Positions 13,312 through 25,615 of a stretch of DNA of 64,000 nt are shown here, piece by piece (positions within the stretch are counted from its first letter, which is position 1; the number at the start of each line of letters is the position of its first letter). This stretch comes from Kondoa malvinella (taxonomy: Eukaryota > Basidiomycota > Agaricostilbomycetes > Agaricostilbales > Kondoaceae): positions 28,119 through 92,118 of the forward strand of contig BCIM01000018.1 of the NCBI GenBank assembly GCA_039545315.1. The letters are read 5' to 3'. The position numbers were made by a program, and so were the translations under genes. Under the pieces are notes generated by a model. It did not search any database. It had not been told where the DNA came from and saw only the letters and a program-made list of their open reading frames with translations.

Positions 13312-14975
13312 CTAGAAATACTTGCCCCCGTTTTTGTGCATCGACGGACTCGCTAACAGTCCATCTTGATTTGACCTTGTTCTGCCTCCCGTTCTCGAAT
13401 CCTGCTGCTCGATGATTGTTCGCCGTATCAAATTTGCCGCAGCTACTGTCATTGTCAGCGAACTGAGTACAGTAACTGAAAGAAGCACTTACCGTGACCA
13501 GTTCTCCAAGCATAGCCTGTGCCCACATCAGGACATGTCAAGGAAATGACAAGCAGAAAACTCACCTGACACTACTATCACTCCACCCACAATGCCCGCC
13601 AAGCTAATGATGAATTGCTTGAAAGTCTAATGCCTATGTCAGCAATTTCCCCTGCCTTCGGAGTAGTACTCACTGTCGTTCGCTCTTCGATAGTAAGCGA
13701 CATAGGCTCAATGTCGTACTTGAAGAAGATGCCTGGCACGCCTTTCCCATGCTCTGTTTCTCTCGACATGTCTGTCACTGAATACTGATTCGTATTGAGT
13801 ACTCGAGAGCCGGCGTCTATATATGTTGTTGAGACGACCTGGGGACCGAAGCCCTCTGAGCTATATTCGACGTGGCATGGGTTGCGCTTACAGAGACAAA
13901 GTACTGAAAGATGTGAAAGTCTGTTGAGCAGATTAATCATTATGATAAGCAGAAGACAGAAAGGAGGCTGACTTGAGGATGCAATTTCCACACTGTCGTC
14001 GAGGGGCTGTACGATGCGCGGAAAGTGACCGCCGAAGGAGAACTCGTGGATCACATGACTCAGGTTCATAACTATTGAATTGGTCAGGGTCTGCTTCACG
14101 AATATCAGGCAACGCACGTTTGTGCTCGGTATGCTCCCAACTCAGGTAGCCGTGACCAAGCGTAGTCTGTCCATCCAGAGCAAGTTCAGCCAAGTACTAG
14201 GCGATTGCATGCAGACGAACCAAATGCAGATTGCCAGTCACTTTCTTCACTTCCATTGCTCCGTATATCCGACACGCTGGACCATCAGGTACCAGATGCG
14301 CAGTCTTGCCGAATTGCGCTCTCCCTCTTGCTTGCTTGACTAGCCTTGATGCAGAGATTGACTTTTCTGCTGCTGCTGCTGCGTATTCTATGCTCCTTTA
14401 ATTCTAGGTTAGCGATACTTTTGTGTTGATTAGAGTTGGCTTGCTTTATCCTTTGAGCCTGCCCTATCTCAAATGTCGTCTGTGCATCGACAGAGACTCC
14501 ATCAGCAAAGAGCTGAGAGCATCCTTTGAAGACGCACCCCATCTTTCGTAAACTCGTCAGACACATGCAATCTATCCCCTACGGCATCCCTCACATCCAC
14601 AGTCAGATCTAGCATTATGTGTTTAGCCCAAAACTACCCAAGCGGTATGAAGCTCACAATGACACGGCATAGCGACAGTCATGTCGACATTGATTTGCAG
14701 CGTATGGCCAACCCCTCGATCGACGCTGAACGTATCCGTCGTGTCTCCATACATGTACTCTACCCACTGGTACCACACCAGTATGCCTATGATGATATAG
14801 AGCAAGACTGTCGCTAGCCCTCCACGGTTCGAACGTTGCTTATAGGTCGAATTCACCTTTGGAAAGGCGTCAAAGGAGCGAAGGGCTGTCTTAGAAGTGT
14901 TATAGACGTGTTCAGTCGGCTCTCCAGCTGCTACTTACGCGGTAAATCCATTACAGACGGTGAAGAGTTGTCCAT
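13312..14975 (-). CDS. ERV41: Erv41/ERGIC2-like COPII vesicle protein
   Basis: Cargo receptor subunit that cycles between ER and Golgi with Erv46. The start ATG 14975 lies in a short exon (12 codons plus 1 nt). A GTAAGT…ACAG intron then gives PLRSFDAFPKVNSTYKQRS, the conserved N terminus before the first membrane helix (ATVLLYIIIGILVWYQWVEY). The luminal part has the family phrases VIHEFSFGGHFPRIVQPLD, TNQYSVTDMSRE and VPGIFFKYDIEPMSLTIEE. A second helix follows (FIISLAGIVGGVIVVSGYAW), then a basic cytosolic tail ending NGGKYF. ERGIC2 and ERGIC3 share most motifs; FFKYDIEPM is closer to Erv41. The last exons use TCAGG|TGAG-type donors and a TGACAG acceptor. Its promoter region overlaps the unassigned stretch 14,976–15,960. 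Confidence 0.85.
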
Positions 14976-15960
14976 CTTGTGCGAGGCTGGTTGGAACGAT
15001 GACACGCGATCTGGGATATTAAGAGAGCTGCGGCCTGCGCTATCGGTGTATTCGAGCTGTAGACAGCTTGCTGCCGCCTCTGAGATCGCGTACGCGGGTC
15101 AAGATACAATACAAAATTCTCTTGGATTGCAGCGGCCAACATCCTGCATTTCGCAGTGCCCTGATCAGCCAAGATGCGTGGTCATCGTCCTACCTGAAGG
15201 CCTTCTAGACTTTGTTCTGGCTTGCGGGACTGCTTTTCGTGTAATCGGGCATATCCAACCAGGCCAGCCCATCTGTCCCCAGCTATTCGCTGCCTATATT
15301 AATCGGGAACTGCCTCATAACCCTGTTGCTGTGCTATTCCTCACTGGCACGTCTCTGTCGTCAGCGAGAAGACAGAGGCTGGACGAATGCAAGAGATGTC
15401 GTTTCACTCTCCTGCAAGCCAAGCGTCTGAACAGGTGGTTGTACAACAAAGCATCATGCTCATAGCAGCTGTCTGCATAACGGCAGCCTCTGATAGCTGG
15501 GTAAGAGCTTCAGTTCGCCTATAAAGTGAGCTGCAGCCTGATTGTCCCATTAGGGATTGTATCTGGTGTGCTCTACATCGTCTCTTCGCACATCAAACGC
15601 ATCACAAAGTCACGGGTATCGAGTCTGTAAGTCTGGAATATGTTTTACATCGTAGCTGTGCTGACCAACATGCCTTAGTGCTTGGCTGATGTGCTGTTGG
15701 ATCTGCTGAACGACGCAGGTGCAACGGGCGAAGATGTGCCACACTTTGAAAGATCCTGTTCACTAACGGAAGAGCGGCTTTACTTGTCGGTGGTAGGGTG
15801 CGACGCATATATAGAGAGTAATGGAGACACGACTAGGAATTCTGCAAAATCGCAAGCTCAGGGTAGAGGACATTGAGCTGCACGGGCGGCAGTGCTAGAA
15901 TCTACGAAATCTAATTGGAGGAGCGAAAGAAATCTATACAAGCTGTCTGCGCATGTGTCA
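14976..15960. other. Stretch without an assignable gene
   Basis: About 985 bp between the ERV41 start and the stop of the next minus-strand gene. It contains intron-like signals on the plus strand: GTAAGA near 15,501 with TTAG near 15,555, and GTAAGT near 15,628 with TTAG near 15,678. One plus-strand path starts at an ATG near 15,394 (MSFHSPASQASEQ) and has a hydrophobic stretch SIMLIAAVCITAA. Alternative frames also give short hydrophobic pieces, so a small spliced membrane protein is possible. I could not build one convincing reading frame and recognise nothing in it. Confidence 0.25.
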
Positions 15961-17365
15961 CTACTTCTTGCGATCCAGCTTATTCAGCCAGGCTGCCCGC
16001 GTTTCCCCTCCGCTGGTAATTGCTGACCCTCCCAGAATCGTACCAGGCTGCAACTCCGGCGAGAGCAAGACTTGTTTCAATTCGGCAAAAGCTTCTTGGA
16101 CCAGCTTGTGCTTATCGTCGTAGTCCGGTGCCGGTCCGAGGGAGTCGGTCACATCGTGTCTCTTCCGCGGCAGGTAGTCTTGGAGTTCGACGACAAAAGC
16201 TTTGTTCAATGCGCGCAGAAGCGTCTGCTGAGGACCGGTAAAGCTGACCTTCTGTCCATGCTGTTTCCCCTCCATGCCAACGCGCAACTTCTTCAGGCTA
16301 CCGGTGTAATGTGCAAATCGGTCAAAGAAGTGCGTTTCGGCGTATTCAACGACGTCAAGGAGTTTCGATAATTGGTCGTGGTTGGGCGTGAAGGATTGCA
16401 TTTACTTCATATCCAGCAGAGGTTTCAGTGTGTTCAGAAAGGTTTGCAGGTCTTCGCATGTCCTCTCGTCCATTAGGCCGAAATGCGGTCGGTACAATGG
16501 ATGCATAGCTGCCTGCGCATGCTGATGTTCCTTATAATATGCCGCATGTAGGGCTTGCTGCTGAGTCGAGACGTGGTTCAAAGTAGAGACATAGTCTGCA
16601 AGTATAACGGATTGAGCTGTTTGAAACCGGTACGATCAAGCAGAACTTACAGCCATCTGTTGGTTTAGGCACAGCACGCAATTTGTACCTCAGCTGACCT
16701 GCACGAAGGCTATCGCCAAGTTCACCGCACGCATGGTTCCATGCATATATCAGATCCTTCCGTTTGACCGTTTGGATAGGATCGAGATGGAATAGGTCTT
16801 CACTCAGCCAAGCGTTCAGAAGGTGACGATAGAAGCTGGCTTCGTCGAATTTTGCGTCCGAAGGCATTTTCGCGATTTGGCCCTGCGCGATTTCCGGGCT
16901 TTTGCGCATCTTGAGACGTTTGCCCAGGTCGATTACAAAAGAGATGATGAATTGGTGCAGTAGACCACACGTTAGCAGCCCCTCTCGTACTTGGAAGAGA
17001 ACCTCTTCGAGAGTATCAAAATCATGCTTGTTCAGGAGCGCTGGTTTCTGTAGTCTTTCGAGCACTCTTGTAGCAGCCTGATGCTGCGCATGCGCTTTGA
17101 TGCGAGCATCCTGAGGGACTTGAGTCACACCTGCTAGATGATGCTTGAACAGAGAAGGGATCTTTGTGTTGGGGGAGTTGGCGATAATGGAAGTTTTACC
17201 AGCTGGATGAACTTTCGGAATCGGTTGGTTTGCGCTCCTGAATGCTTGAATATCGACCAAAGGGGAATCATATGAATCTCTCTCTAACGATGGGTTGAGT
17301 CAAGTTCAAATCGTCAATCGTCGGGACGAACCTTCGCCGTTTCCAAAGCTGTAGACGGAAGCCAT
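15961..17365 (-). CDS. Unknown conserved-looking protein, frame interrupted by one TAA
   Basis: I do not recognise this protein. The start ATG 17365 (MASVYSFGNGE) is spliced through GTTCGT…GTTAG into ERDSYDSPLVDIQAF. The frame continues to a second intron (GTAAGT…TTGCAG, about 16,650–16,595) and reaches LLDMK then TAA at 16404–16402. The next codon is ATG (16401) in the same frame, and coding-like sequence continues for 146 residues to a stop at 15961 (ending NKLDRKK). The first part has 271 residues and is mostly helical, with VLFQVREGLLTCGLLHQFI and IQTVKRKDLIYAWNHACGEL. The second has VVEYAETHFFDRFAHYTG. Three readings are possible: two separate ORFs, a nonsense allele, or a 108-nt phase-2 intron (GTAAAT…GGTAG, 16405–16298) that removes the TAA and keeps the frame. 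Confidence 0.6.
16298..16405 (-). other. Candidate 108-nt in-frame intron containing the TAA
   Basis: On the minus strand, GTAAAT at 16405–16400 could act as a donor two nucleotides into the AAG codon. The first downstream AG with a pyrimidine/TTGAC context is …CACCGGTAG, ending at 16298. The length is 36 codons, so removing it keeps the frame and eliminates the stop. Against this, the removed part translates to protein-like sequence (LLDVVEYAETHFFDRF), and 108 nt is longer than the other introns here. Confidence 0.35.
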
Positions 17366-18296
17366 TTATGATGATATCCTTATGGGATGGAGGAAGAAGC
17401 GATTGCACTGAGTAAAAGAAGCTGAAGAGGAGCAGGGAGATGTCGTGGTCAAGAAGAGAAGAGAGAGACCTGTCGAATTCGAAGGTCATTCGCATGATAG
17501 AACAAAGGATCAGCAGAGCCGAGTCTATTTGTCCCGATAGCCAAGATGAGCAGCCAGACACAGACTGACACCATTGCCGCGAATGTCCTGTCGTGTAAGC
17601 TACCCATTGAGTCAGAATGAGATGGCAAGTATTCATGCCAGATTCGAAGCTAACTTCGCACAGACCACCAGAGGCTCCCAGAGCACTCCTACCGCTGTAG
17701 TATCTGTAGTAGTAGTAGTAGTAGTAGTAAGAATGCCCCGGATAGGCTGTGTGAGCGACCAAGAAGAGAGGAAGAGATTGAGTAGTTCAAGAGGGAAAGC
17801 AAGACGGCGGAAAACTTGAATTTCGAAATGGAATGCAGGTTTAGAGACCTATTGGTCCGATACAGCAGCCAGAATGCTACGCCCGACAAAGCGAGAGGTC
17901 GAGTTCGCCTTTGCTTTGAACAACGGAGCGGACAGCAGAGATGAACAACACAAAGCGACGGCGCAGGAATCAAGAGAGGCAAGAAATTGCAAAGCACAAA
18001 GCTGAAGTGCAATAGAGAAGAAATGGAACGGCAAGCGTCGCTGCACAGCAAAGAGTGAACTCGCCCAACAGCGAAACGCAGCCTGGGATCGCCCTCGAAG
18101 GCTCATGTCTTGCGCTTGTCTTGCTGGCAGGCTCCGTGACGTACCTGCAAGAACACCCGGACCCTTGTTTTGATTTGCAAGCAAAGCCGTTTCATGAAGA
18201 GCGCCTCAACGATATAAAATGCTGTTCTGGCTTTCCTTGTCTCTTTTCCTCTGCTCTTCACATCGCGCACATTTACGCGTATAAGTGCCCCAAAAC
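17366..18296. other. Divergent intergenic region with a TATA-like box
   Basis: About 930 bp between two divergent genes. A perfect (GTA)8 microsatellite lies at 17706–17729. A TATAAAA element at 18213–18219 sits about 80 bp before the plus-strand ATG at 18297. Several open frames exist on both strands, but none has splice support or recognisable protein features. I see no gene. Confidence 0.5.
17706..17729 (+). repeat. (GTA)8 trinucleotide microsatellite
   Basis: Eight uninterrupted GTA units in the noncoding gap between two divergent genes. Likely length-polymorphic. Confidence 0.9.
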
Positions 18297-19569
18297 ATGC
18301 AGCTCTTGACGAACGCGCAGGTGTTCAGCAGCCGCACGGACTTCGCAGCAGCAGTCAAAGGCTTGCCCTGTCAGCAGTTCAAGATTGGAGCTAGTCGCGT
18401 CAATGGCGTCAACAGCGCCTGCTTCGTGAGATACGTGTGCCACTGCTCCAAAAGGTGTAAAGCCTCGGTTCGAGCTGTCCCAGTCAATTCCATCGATGGG
18501 GAATGGTGAGTCCCTCATCCGCTCGACATGCTTAGCTGAGCCTTTATGAAGGGTCGTCACTGCCCTAAAGCTTGAACACGGATCCGACGAAGACCAGGTC
18601 GAAGATCGCAGTCCCTCATTAGAGTACCTCAGCTCCGAAGACTTTGACTATCAGCCTCCAGCAAAACGACTGAAACGCTCCTCTCGTTCCCCTTCTTTCG
18701 CTTTTGAACCTTGTTCCGACCCTCCCGTCACTTCTGTCTACGAGCGAGCCTACGACACTCCAGCAACCTCTGTCTACAATGATGGTTATGCTTCTTCTGA
18801 TTTGTCCGAGCTGTCTTGCGACTTTGAGCATCTCGAGCATTCTAAAGAAGCGGAATTACCGGCTATTGGGACTGTCTTTCCTTCTCGTCAACTCATGCAG
18901 CAGACATGCAATGATGTGAGTCCCATGTGACCAGCCTTTATACAAGGCTGATACTGTTTAGGCCAATCTCAATCCGGAGGAGTACTCTTTCACTACTCTC
19001 AAATCAAGGACTTCGAAGGACATTTTTCAAGTCGATTACGGTTGTACTAAAGGCAGTGAGTTTTCTTGTCTTCTATACTGACCTGTGCCTTGATCACTTG
19101 AAGGATAGAAAAAGGCAGAGCTGGTTTTACTGGCTGTCTGTGCAAGATTACGGTTCATTGTGTAGGACCAAACAAATGGTCTGTACCTTTGCATTGATGG
19201 CTACTCGTCTTATGTTTGCGCAGGATCGTTGTCAAGAGTCAGTCGCAGCACAACCATGGATCAACTCAACAACCTCAGCCGATCATTCGTGTCTTTTCGC
19301 CAGAAGCATCTACTGTTCAAGCTACTTTCGACTCCCAAGCAGCATTCGAAAGGCCCTCCTCGCCTTTGTCGGACCTTGATACCGTTCTTCTCCGCGAGCA
19401 CTCTTCCGCAGACACTGCTGCTACTCGTGTTCTGCCACCCTCGCAGCGGAAGCCTCGAAGCGCAAAGAGTCTGAAAATGTTGCACTTGATCGCGAAAGGC
19501 GGTTATGCGAGCATGAGGACTACGTTGCACCAGCAGGGAAGGGATGACGAGTCTGGGAGTTCGGCTTGA
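18297..19569 (+). CDS. Putative transcription factor with two FAR1/WRKY-GCM1-like zinc domains
   Basis: Spliced gene starting MQLLTNAQVFSSRTDF. The first unit runs from FSSRTDFAAAVKG through YVCHCSKRCKASVRAVPV to GEWVVTALKLEHG. This is the pattern of FAR1/WRKY-GCM1-type DNA-binding domains: paired Cys, a Lys/Arg strand, then Trp-x-Val and a terminal His. A Ser/Asp-rich linker with the basic cluster PPAKRLKRS (a possible nuclear signal) follows. The second unit, built from three exons, reads YGCTKGKKGRAG, then GCLCKITVHC and NKWIVVKSQSQHNHG. It keeps the His-x-His pair, whereas unit one ends HGS and seems to have lost the second His. The C-terminal 100 residues are Ser-rich. No transposase is present, so this is a stand-alone factor. 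Domains of this type are common in Mutator-like transposases, so domestication is possible. Confidence 0.65.
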
Positions 19570-19808
19570 TCCTATCGGATGCGTCGAATGATCTGCTTAG
19601 TGAGGATTGGCGGTCCAATTGTAGAGCAGTTCATTCATCATCGAGATCAAGTTCAATTTAATCCCGCTTCAACCTGAGACCCCTCACTACAGCCTCATTG
19701 TCTTGCCCCTCGCCCGATAAGATGATCTCTAGCGCCCATAAAACATTGGTAGACCCGACAGACAGCCTGTCCGAGCATCAGTGAGAACATGACCCCTTGA
19801 ATACAATC

Positions 19809-21339
19809 TCACCATTTCCAAAATATCGTTGTGTTATTATCCAGTACTGCACAAAATTGAGCGTGCTGTATATCTGATAAGTGCCCAACTTACGAAGAAG
19901 ATGCGTATACACCGCGATGAAGATTCTGCAGCTAAAGTTGAGTACTTGCAGAGCCAGTCTAAGCATTCTGACTTACACTCGAGAATACCCAATGACAACA
20001 GTGTACGCTAGGCAATCGATCAGATAGAGCATGAGATCGCAACAATAGAACGCACGCCGTATTTCCGGATCCTCCTCCCTCAACCTCCTCGACGCCTCAT
20101 ACCCTTGCCTTCCTTTCTTCACAGCCAGAAGCACCATACCAGCAGCATACATCACTGTGATTCTATACACCACGCCAACGACCACAGGCATAGGTAGCGC
20201 GGAGACACTGGATAATCAGCTTGGATGCATGCTACGTAAGAGAAACTCACGCGGCTGCTATGAAATCTAGACCTTGGCCAAACTTTTCTGAAATGACTGC
20301 TACGAGGGTTGTTATTGATTCGAGCAATACGGGTGGTAGTGATGGGTTGTTTGAACGTAGGGAGCTTAACGAGCCGAATAGTGATGGATAATCGGAAGAG
20401 GATAAGAAGTAGATGCTATAGATCAGTCAGCATTAGCAGCTGTAGTAGGTATAAAGCGCACTTCAAGACATTGTATGCTAGGATAAGACACGCCTCTACC
20501 ACACTACCTCTACGCAAGGCGAAAGCGATCCCGGAGAGAAAGATGACAGTTGTAATCGATACACCGATAAGGGTAGCGTTGATCGGTTCTCGAGCTGCAA
20601 AGGCGTATGCTTCGACGAGGTTCCAGGCTGATATGACATAGACGCTAGCTGCTGCGATGAGGAAAACGAAACTCCAGCTTTCGCTGCGTTCTTCTATTAG
20701 GTGAGTAGAGACATGACCGGCTGTCTGAGCGACTAAGACAGTTGATCTTTTTCGCTGTCGTAAGTAGTGTCACGAGCCAGAGTGGTTGAGAGCGTCTCAC
20801 ATTGCTTCCAAGATCGCAAACACAGGCGATGCGTACTTTAGTGTTAGCTCCCAGTAATCCGGTATTCGGTATAGCAGGTCGTGCTGTTTCCCGCATAAGA
20901 GAAATCGTCTCGAGTTCGAGAATCCTTACAGTCGTAGCGATCAGCGGTTGCCCTCCATCTGCTGGCATTGAATAGATGTTGAGGCATACTAAGAAAAGTG
21001 CTGGCACAGCAAAAGACTGCAGAACGCCAAATAGTCCAGGCAGCACAGATAGCCTTGTATTACGGAAGATGAGCCTTGTTGTAGAACTGATCGTGTAGTA
21101 CGCCGAGAGGATGCTACCATGGACATGAGCGAACAGAACCTGCTTGATGCAATGCAGACACACAAGGACAGAGCTAGGAAAGCTCGTCGACCAGCAAGAT
21201 CTTGAGTGAGAGGCAGATACACCAGAATCTGCACCCATGAGCCTATCCTGTCATGCGGCGTGAGACTACCCGATCTTGCAAGTAGGGAATACCAGACGAA
21301 CGAGGCCAACGAGGAGATCCCACCAAAGATCACAGACAT
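19809..21339 (-). CDS. Multi-pass membrane protein, function unknown
   Basis: Starts at ATG 21339 (MSVIFGGISSLASFVWYS). After an intron it continues VLFAHVHGSILSAYYTISST, then PGLFGVLQSFAVPALFLVCL. Further pieces read FIFLIAAASVYVISAW-like and ITTVIFLSGIAFALRRG. The cytosolic stretch VKKGRQGYEASRRLREEDPE follows, then FYCCDLMLYLIDCLAYTVVIGY and CRIFIAVYTHLL. A last intron (GTAAGT…GCAG) gives the end LDNNTTIFWKW with the stop at 19809. About seven helices are likely, a layout seen in RTA1-like and other fungal 7-TM families, but I see no diagnostic motif. Exon borders in the middle are uncertain. It is divergent from PIG-V, with 119 bp between start codons. Confidence 0.6.
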
Positions 21340-21458
21340 GTCGTTGAGCTGCTGCAGGTCCTGTTACAGCACATTAGAGCACACAGCTTGAGATTGCAAA
21401 GACGCTGTTTCGAGGCATCAACTACCTTCAAGTTGTTGTTCCAACACGTCGACGTGAG

Positions 21459-22812
21459 ATGCTCTCTGATGAGGTGCAAGTCCTGCTGCTGGCTTGCCTT
21501 CACCGTGGAACGATATGGAGCAGCTTGCTCGTCTTACCGCGTTACGTGCTGGCCTTCGACACGTCCGCAAGTCAAGTTCTGTCAAGCAAAGATCTCTGGC
21601 TGCAAGGGTTGCTCAGATGGGACGCGCTGCACTTTGAGAGAATCGCGAGAAACGGATACACACTCGAACAGGAATCTGCTTTCATGCCCGCTCTGCCTTG
21701 GATCATGCACTTTTTGGGTTCTGGCTTTGGACTGCAGTCGTATTCTCCCGGTCGTGCAGTGCTATGGACGTCTGTATTAGCTCTCGTCTGTTCGGTCCTG
21801 TCTGTGATCGTCTTCCATAGGTGCATTTCAGTCAAGTCGAACTTCTAGCCAAGCTCAAGGCTGTTTCAGGCTATCGTTGCGCGTCCTGGCTTCTCGTCCT
21901 CTGGCCAAACAAGCAGCTATCCTATATTGCATCACTCCTTCTCCAGCGACACTAGTCTCGCCCTATAATGAGCCATTCTACGCTTTCTTCGCCTTCACCG
22001 GCATGCTTCTAGTCGAGCGGAAGAGCATCATTTCAGCTGCCTTGCTATTCGCTTGTGCTACTGCTTTTCGTGCAAATGGCATGTTGAACGCCGGTTTTGT
22101 GGTCTATCCTTTGCTTCAACGGTACATAAAGGTTAGTGCTCTGGTAGCTTCCTCGCAACATCCTGAAAATGTATCACAGAATGGCAAAATACCTCTTCTC
22201 ACAACCATACAAACAGCTCTCTCTGCTCTGCTTGTCGTCTCCCCCTTCGTCTGGCGGCAATATCAAGGTTATCAGATGTTTTGTCAAGATACGCTTGAAC
22301 CGCGACCGTGGTGTAAGGACACAATACCATCCATCTACAGCTTTGTTCAAGATCACTACTGGTAAGGTGCTTTGTCACGAAACCGATAGTGTTTAATTCA
22401 ATGCAGGGATGTCGGCCTGTTCCGCTACTGGACATTACTGCAACTCCCGCTCTTCCTGCTTTCAGCGCCCGTCCTGGCACTCTGCTTCTCCGCCAGCTGG
22501 TCCTATTACTCCTCCCGATTTGCTCTTGCCTTCCTTCAGCAGATGGTTGAGCACAATCAATCAGGTCAAGGCTTCCTCAATCCCAGTCTGCTACCCTACA
22601 TCCACCTCTCTACCTTTTTGACCTGCATCCTCTTCTTCGCCTCGCATGTGCAGATTATTCTACGACTGGTAGCCACCAATCCAGTACCGTATTGGTATGC
22701 CGCGCACCTGCTTTCGGTCAATTCAAAATACGGTTCTTGGTGGATCCGATACTGTCTAATCTGGAGTTCTATCTCGGTGGTTTTGTGGGTTGGGTTCTAT
22801 CCACCTGCTTAG
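21459..22812 (+). CDS. GPI18: GPI mannosyltransferase II (PIG-V/Gpi18)
   Basis: Adds the second mannose to the GPI-anchor precursor on the luminal side of the ER. The start MLSDEVQVLLLACLHRGTIW leads to the family motif LLRWDALHFERIARNGYTLEQE, with the acidic residue in WDA in the first luminal loop. It is followed by FMPALPWIMHFL, then YCITPSPATLVSPYNEPFYAFFAF and CATAFRANGML. The next exon carries DVGLFRYWTLLQLPLFLLSAP. The C terminus reads HLLSVNSKYGSWWIRYCLIW and ends WVGFYPPA, typical for PIG-V, with TAG at 22810–22812. There are two or three introns. Its last 4 coding bases overlap the last coding bases of the convergent AlkB-type gene. Confidence 0.92.
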
Positions 22813-23721
22813 TAGTACTGTCGAAAAGTAAGCGATATTCTAGAGTTCTTAATTTTGAGTTGTTTTGGCTAATGTCAATGAGCAGTTGTACATACACACG
22901 AAGGAAGACCTACAATCTCGTGCTTCCAATAGTGTTGCGTCTCTCCCTGCATAATCAACAGACTGCCATTCTTCAGCGCCCAGCGTTTTCGTCTGGTCAA
23001 CCCATCGCTGTCGACGTCTTGGCCTTTTGTGTATTGATCATGCTGCATGATGAAGTCGCGCTCTGCACCTAGGGAGATGCTGGCTATGATGCGATTCTCT
23101 TTGTTGTCGCGGTGCTAAGAGGAAATGAAAAACATTCGAGGCCAAGAAGGAGGATTTACTTTGCCAATGTGTACAGAACCGTCCTCTTGGAGCATGTGAG
23201 CGTCCTACTAGTATGAAGTATCATCGAGCTTACTGTAATGATTCAGCATACAGCTAGTCTCTCTTCAGCTTCAAGATGATAATCAATTGCAAGAACGCGC
23301 ACTGGTTGAATTTGACGCCCAACTTCTCCTCTACAAACGCCTGAATCTCCAACAAGATGTCCGGATACTCTCTCTGCTGCTCAATATTGGCTCCAGAGTA
23401 TTTCAATGTCATCCCATCCTGAGCATAACTCGCTATCCTTCGACTCTGCAGGAACTCCCGTCCGTACATTTTCAGCGTCGGTTGAAACCAAGTCTCCAAT
23501 TCCAACAAGCGATCATGCCAGTCCTTCAACTTGTCATGCGGGGCGAAGGACGGTAAATAAAAGCATTCTCCATCCTTAAATGGCAAACGATGTTTGAGCA
23601 CTTTAGGGTCTGTGATGTCTTGCGTGAGGGTATCGGGCTTGCTCTTTTTGTTAGGCGAAACAGCCGCTGTGTCGCTTCTTTCCCGTTTAGGCATTGTTCG
23701 TCGATCCGAGCGAAGGGTCAT
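22809..23721 (-). CDS. AlkB-type 2-oxoglutarate/Fe(II) dioxygenase (ALKBH2/3-like)
   Basis: Probable DNA/RNA alkylation-damage demethylase. The start MTLRSDRRTMPKRERSD is basic and likely nuclear. RSRRIASYAQDGMTLKYSG is the substrate-lid and nucleotide-binding region. Splicing short exons gives FNHCMLNHYKDGSVHIGKHRDNKE, which contains the H-x-D iron ligands. RIIASISLGAERDFIMQHD is the core strand. NGSLLIMQGETQHYWKHEI carries the distal His. The final exon gives SRISLTFRQYY with the 2-oxoglutarate-binding Arg, then TAA at 22809–22811. All catalytic residues are therefore present, provided the inferred introns are right: GTGCGC…CTAG, GTAAGC…CAAG, GTAAAT…TTAG and GTAGGT…TTAG. It is divergent from RNR2, with only 81 bp between start codons, which suggests shared damage or S-phase control. 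Confidence 0.85.
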
Positions 23722-23802
23722 GACGCTCTTTGGAAATTGCCACTGCTCATTTCGTCTTGTACGGCCAGCACCAGAAGAATTGATACCGTGGAAGACTCAA
23801 CA
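23722..23802. promoter_or_regulatory. 81-bp bidirectional promoter region (AlkB-like gene and RNR2)
   Basis: The start codons at 23721 (minus) and 23803 (plus) are only 81 bp apart, so both 5' leaders and promoters must overlap. I see no ACGCGT (MCB) or TATA element in it. One TCTTTGGAAATTGCC stretch lies near the AlkB side. Shared regulation is inferred from spacing only. Confidence 0.6.
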
Positions 23803-25448
<1,646 letters not shown>

Positions 25449-25615
25449 GGTCTCCAAATTAGAAGAGAAGTACCAGCACCATTCGAACTGTCGCATAAAT
25501 TTGCATCTGTTGTAGCATTGTAGGATTATACCATGTAGCACTTGTATCCTTTACCATCCCCCCGAGCAAAATGCACAGCAAATCCCCTTCGAGCATAAAT
25601 AATTGGCTGCTTTGA

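Noticed and set aside
14836..15465. 209-codon plus-strand open frame
   Set aside because: It begins inside the antisense of the ERV41 first exons, has no recognisable domain, and its frame conflicts with the splice signals in the region.
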